Assembly: GCA_030581615.1 (NCBI GenBank)
Contig: JAKTTT010000006.1
Coordinates: forward strand, 372,001-436,000
Length of the DNA stretch: 64,000 bases
DNA from: Alloascoidea africana
Lineage: Eukaryota > Ascomycota > Alloascoideomycetes > Alloascoideales > Alloascoideaceae
Direction: 5' to 3'
The notes below the pieces were generated by a model. That model saw only the letters and a list, made by a program, of their open reading frames with translations. It made no database searches and was not told where the DNA came from. This document shows positions 60,549 to 64,000 of this stretch, piece after piece (positions within the stretch are counted from its first letter, which is position 1; each line of letters begins with the position of its first letter). The position numbers were made by a program, and so were the translations under genes.

Positions 60549-62990
60549 CTATTTGATGTCCTTGGGCTCCTTTTCCACATTCTCCAAAAATGCTTTTCTT
60601 AATTCCTCTAAAGAAAGAGCTTGCTCATTTGCCAATGTCTGTTTTCCTTGGGATCGTTTAGCAGCTCGACGTAGCTTTCTGTTTCTGTTATATCTCATGG
60701 TACTCCACCGTCTTTTCAATTGTTGGCTGGTCCAAACTTTCTTTCCAAACCGATCTATAGCTTTCTCAAAAATCAGTCCCATAGTTCCTGCATCTATATC
60801 TGTTAATGGCTCTTTGTCCGCGCTACCAGACGGCTCTGGAGAAAAATCAAGGCTCTGCTTTTCACCGTTGCCTTGCTTATTAGTTTCTGCGTTCAGTTCC
60901 ACCCAATCTGCAACTTGTGGCTTTTCCCACTTGTGTTTTCTAGCAATGGCCATAATCAGATCGCTATTTTCCACTGGAATTTTAGCTTTTAGCGCAATGG
61001 TATACCATTTTTCTGCTTCTTCAATTTTGTTACTATTGTGAAAGCTAATGATTGTTGGTTTCACACAATTTAAAGTCAGTGGCAAGTTGTGCTTGTGTGT
61101 CATTAAAGTGCACACCTCAACGCATTTGGCGGTGTTATTTGCGAGGGAAAACCCATATATCAAGCTTTCAAAAATCTTTTGGTCGACTCGTCGTAAAATG
61201 ACATCACTGTTTTTGCTAAAATCCTCAAATAAATGAAGAGCAGAATCTGGAGATTTGAATCTTTTGCAAAGCTCTCGGACAAACAGAAACAGAATGTGCG
61301 TATCTATATTCTTAGAAAGCTTCTTCAGGTCGGGGTTGGCATCTGTACCAGTTTGAACTTCCCACATCACTTTCTTAAACTGCTCATATAATTTGAATAC
61401 CTCCTCTTTTGTTCTGGTTTTGGGAATAACTGCTTTGTAAACAATTGCTAATGATCTCAAATCTATGGTCTTATCTGTAAAATTGCTCATAATTTCTGCC
61501 TGAGGTAGTTGCCTGATCAATTCATCATAAGAATTCTCTTTAACTCCTAGCCCTTGTACAAGCGTTACTATGCCTAGTTTCTGTAGCAATTTATCCCCAC
61601 CCTTAAACATTCCAATGAAATAGGAACAAACAACTTTTTCGTCTTTGAAATAATGCCAAATGAGCTTTAAAAGATCGGTACAAACGACAGTATTTGGATT
61701 GTATCCCATTTTGATAAAGACTTTTAGTACCCCCAGAGATTCTTCAAGCATGCACAAATTTATAAGACCATGAATTAAGATTGAAAAAGTTCTCAAAGTA
61801 GGCTTGAAATTATTGTCCACCATATAATTGAAAGCAGCTAGTGCTGAGTCCATGTTGCTGAACTTGACCTCACTGAAAAGAATTAAATTAAACAGTTTCT
61901 GTTGCACTAAAGAGTCTCCGCTGGGTGCATTCTCAATTGCTAATCCTAATAGATGTTTGTACTTGCTTTCTTCATGCCTTCTAACCGCAAGCTCACTAAG
62001 CTTAATCAGCCAGTTGAAGTATTGGATTTTGTCATAATCGATATTTTCTTTCGATAGAGAAATAAACTTGGTTTCAACAAGTGTCCTTTCTGAATCAGAC
62101 CCTCTCAGTAACACGCTCACTAGTTTCGTAAGTGACTTTGATGTAATGTCAACATGCAGTGCTGTGAGATGATGAAATAGAGAAGAGTATAGGTAACGAG
62201 GTGTGTTTTCCAAAAGTAAATTTATAGTCTTCCCTGAAAGTTTTAATGGCAAAATATGGTGTTTGCTTTGTTTTAGTGCTTCATGAACCATGGGTAGCAT
62301 CTGAAGCACACGCTCTCCTCCTCGCTTGTCCAAACAAGAGAGGGAGAGAATACTATAGTTTAAGCACTTGTTGATCTCTTTTCCAAAATAGTCATTTGGC
62401 CTGTTTGGAAAGAACTCATTATGAACATCAATTAGGAATAGTTGCGTTCTGACAAAAAACTCTGTTAACCAGTTCTTGTTCTCAAAGTTTTGTAGATCAT
62501 TCTGTCTTTCGGATATGATCCGGAAAGCTCTTGAAAGGATTCGGTTCGGCCGTTTAATCTCCTTCATTTCAATAAAGAAACTCTTCAAAGAACCTAAATT
62601 TCCTGACACCATACAGTCATATAAATAACACGCAAGCTCACTAGCTGCCGTGGCATCCAAAACTTCACGGTTTTCTTTTGCCAAGGCACACTGGGCTACT
62701 ATCTTTGTCCATTCTATGGATGGTTGAGGTAGAGAGAATGGTTTCTGGTGCTGAAGAGCTTCTGTGTTTGGGGGCATTTCAAGACCATAACCATTCACGG
62801 TATTTTGCTCTTTTATGTTCAGAGTTTTCTGGTCGCTAATAATGGCTGTTGAGGTTGATAGGTATCTACATGTGCATTCTGTTGTGGCTGTTGGGTGAAA
62901 AATGCCCAGTGATGATAGAACCAACGAAACGCTATGGGCGCCGCTTAAAGGAAATTGTTTCCCTGATATACGGCGACATAGAACTATCAT
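60549..62990 (-). CDS. Pentatricopeptide-repeat (PPR) mitochondrial protein
   Basis: An 813-aa helical-repeat protein. The clearest PPR-type units are SALAAFNYMVDNNFKPTLRT and ESLGVLKVFIKMGYNPNTVV near residues 380-450, with further units such as IFESLIYGFSLANNTAKCVE and KIEEAEKWYTIALKAKIPVE near 620-690. The N-terminus (MIVLCRRISGKQ, later CRYLSTSTAI) is consistent with a mitochondrial presequence. The C-terminus is strongly basic (WTSQQLKRRWSTMRYNRNRK), suggesting RNA or ribosome contact. Yeast PPR proteins of this size act on mitochondrial mRNAs or the small ribosomal subunit (for example Ccm1), but I cannot assign an orthologue. There is no intron. Confidence 0.8.
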   Translation of the reverse strand: MIVLCRRISGKQFPLSGAHSVSLVLSSLGIFHPTATTECTCRYLSTSTAIISDQKTLNIKEQNTVNGYGLEMPPNTEALQHQKPFSLPQPSIEWTKIVAQCALAKENREVLDATAASELACYLYDCMVSGNLGSLKSFFIEMKEIKRPNRILSRAFRIISERQNDLQNFENKNWLTEFFVRTQLFLIDVHNEFFPNRPNDYFGKEINKCLNYSILSLSCLDKRGGERVLQMLPMVHEALKQSKHHILPLKLSGKTINLLLENTPRYLYSSLFHHLTALHVDITSKSLTKLVSVLLRGSDSERTLVETKFISLSKENIDYDKIQYFNWLIKLSELAVRRHEESKYKHLLGLAIENAPSGDSLVQQKLFNLILFSEVKFSNMDSALAAFNYMVDNNFKPTLRTFSILIHGLINLCMLEESLGVLKVFIKMGYNPNTVVCTDLLKLIWHYFKDEKVVCSYFIGMFKGGDKLLQKLGIVTLVQGLGVKENSYDELIRQLPQAEIMSNFTDKTIDLRSLAIVYKAVIPKTRTKEEVFKLYEQFKKVMWEVQTGTDANPDLKKLSKNIDTHILFLFVRELCKRFKSPDSALHLFEDFSKNSDVILRRVDQKIFESLIYGFSLANNTAKCVEVCTLMTHKHNLPLTLNCVKPTIISFHNSNKIEEAEKWYTIALKAKIPVENSDLIMAIARKHKWEKPQVADWVELNAETNKQGNGEKQSLDFSPEPSGSADKEPLTDIDAGTMGLIFEKAIDRFGKKVWTSQQLKRRWSTMRYNRNRKLRRAAKRSQGKQTLANEQALSLEELRKAFLENVEKEPKDIK

Positions 62991-63162
62991 GTACTATGAT
63001 TTCAGACCTGGAGTCAAATGATTGAAGAATTAGCTGCTGGTTTCATGGACTTGACTTCTCTCCATACTCAAATGTACGGCATGTGTATTTTGAGAACCTA
63101 CCCATGGAACAACTAACTAAACTAGATAGCTACGCTGCAAGCCTCTTCTATTTTCTCTATAG

Positions 63163-64000
63163 CTAGCATTTTTCTCCGTATGCCAAAGAATGAAAGTTTA
63201 TAGTCAATGCTCTTTCAAGAGAGAGCTTTTCTGTTCCAACAGTTATTAATGCCATTTTCTTGCGTATCTCGTTTTCTGGTAGCTCATCTATCAGCTTTCC
63301 ATACTCTTCCGAAGTTAATCCCCCATCTCCATACTGTTTCCACCTCTCTCGAATCCAAAATTTTACAAGATCTGTTGTTTTTTTCTTGTAAGATGAGAGA
63401 AGTGATTCTATCATCTTCTTACTGTTCTGGGATAGTCCGGTCACCAAATTGTTGTATTCTTGCCGCTTCATTAAAAGTACTTTGGCAAGAATCATTATGA
63501 ATGGCATAGGCATGCCACTTGAGGAGATGAAAAGCAGCTCACTCCATGATAGCTCATCTGACTCATCTTCATGATCATTATATTTCTCAAAGAATTTGCT
63601 GTGCTGTCCCCTAATGTATTTCGAAGTAATTGGGAATCCTTTACTTTTCCACCACTTTAGCTTTCCCGTGAGATTATTGTCCTTAATATATTTATAAATA
63701 ACCTGTCCCAAGCTGATCTTCCCGTAAGCGTTGTCCCATATGGCAAAACCATACTTTGATAATAGGGTAGTATTGGTATAGTCCCCATAAGAGCTATATA
63801 TCTCTTGGCCCTTATCCAATCTTAGCTCACTTGAGTCCATCACGATTTGACAGGTTGTCTCTAAATTTAAAGCATCATCATCATCATCATCGTCGTCGTC
63901 GTCGTAGTCTTCACTGTTCCAGCTACCCGAACTGTCTTCTTCGTCATCGGAGCTCGCTGCATCTTCATCAACATCTGAGTATGGTATCGTTATCTCATCA
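63163..64000 (-). CDS. SET-domain lysine methyltransferase, N-terminus beyond window
   Basis: The C-terminal 278 or so residues of a SET-domain protein that continues past the right edge. The visible SET end is KGQEIYSSYGDYTNTTLLSK then YGF, matching the GEEIFNSYG...N..LL..YGF signature of the Rkm/SETD6/Rubisco-LSMT-type non-histone methyltransferases. It is followed by a Rubisco-LSMT-like helical substrate-binding region. An acidic insert with ten consecutive Asp codons (63879-63908) lies just before the final SET strand. The frame is open through 64000 in phase with IPYSDVDEDAASSD, so this is a partial gene and not a short ORF. Ribosomal-protein or translation-factor methylation is the likely role, by family. 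Which Rkm-type enzyme it is cannot be told from this part. Confidence 0.8.
   Translation of the reverse strand, partial: DEITIPYSDVDEDAASSDDEEDSSGSWNSEDYDDDDDDDDDDALNLETTCQIVMDSSELRLDKGQEIYSSYGDYTNTTLLSKYGFAIWDNAYGKISLGQVIYKYIKDNNLTGKLKWWKSKGFPITSKYIRGQHSKFFEKYNDHEDESDELSWSELLFISSSGMPMPFIMILAKVLLMKRQEYNNLVTGLSQNSKKMIESLLSSYKKKTTDLVKFWIRERWKQYGDGGLTSEEYGKLIDELPENEIRKKMALITVGTEKLSLERALTINFHSLAYGEKC

Overview
This is nuclear DNA of a budding yeast (Saccharomycotina), probably an early-branching, intron-rich lineage. Most genes are recognisable orthologues of Saccharomyces cerevisiae genes: YTH1, CDC4, FRA1, LST7, VPS38, SUA5, PMR1, RPA135, THG1, TVP18, an NDE/NDI-type NADH dehydrogenase, DDI1, MAG1, LSM5, SNF11, HCS1 and GRX5. 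I could place 29 short introns (mostly 56-105 nt) in 13 genes, with GTAAGT/GTATGT/GTGAGT-like donors and a CTAAC-like branch point near the acceptor. The splicing factor SR140/U2SURP, missing from S. cerevisiae, is present. CTG codons fall at conserved leucines in RPA135 and THG1, so the code looks standard and this is not a CTG-reassigned clade. I cannot name the species.

Layout. 1-7.4 kb: a C2H2 (Msn2-like) regulator with a very long low-complexity upstream region. 7.4-15.4 kb: YTH1 and CDC4 convergent, then CDC4 divergent from a coiled-coil polarity-type protein. 16.0-17.3 kb: a decayed PIF/Harbinger-like DNA transposon. 17.7-28.3 kb: an unrecognised 488-aa protein, FRA1, the divergent pair LST7/VPS38, and SUA5. 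28.8-43.8 kb: PMR1, RPA135 divergent from THG1, SR140, TVP18 and a mitochondrial type II NADH dehydrogenase. 43.8-47.5 kb: a gene-poor gap holding LTR-retroelement fossils. 47.5-54.0 kb: DDI1 and MAG1 head to head, then LSM5 and SNF11. 55.5-64 kb: a DUF1748 mitochondrial micro-protein, HCS1, a 25-aa metallothionein, GRX5, a PPR protein and a SET-domain methyltransferase cut by the window edge.

The functions are ordinary housekeeping: RNA processing (YTH1, LSM5, SR140, THG1, SUA5), mitochondrial function, iron-sulphur biology and metals (GRX5, FRA1, PMR1, metallothionein), TOR/endosome control (LST7, VPS38) and DNA damage (MAG1/DDI1, HCS1). The most interesting points are a DDI1 whose retroviral-type protease fold has lost its catalytic Asp motif while the MAG1-DDI1 divergent pair is kept, a fungal metallothionein, an AUG-less presequence-like extension on SUA5, a stop-free frame-preserving intron in SNF11, a GC-AG intron in THG1, and a 91-aa LSM5 split into five exons. 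I found no new multi-gene system.
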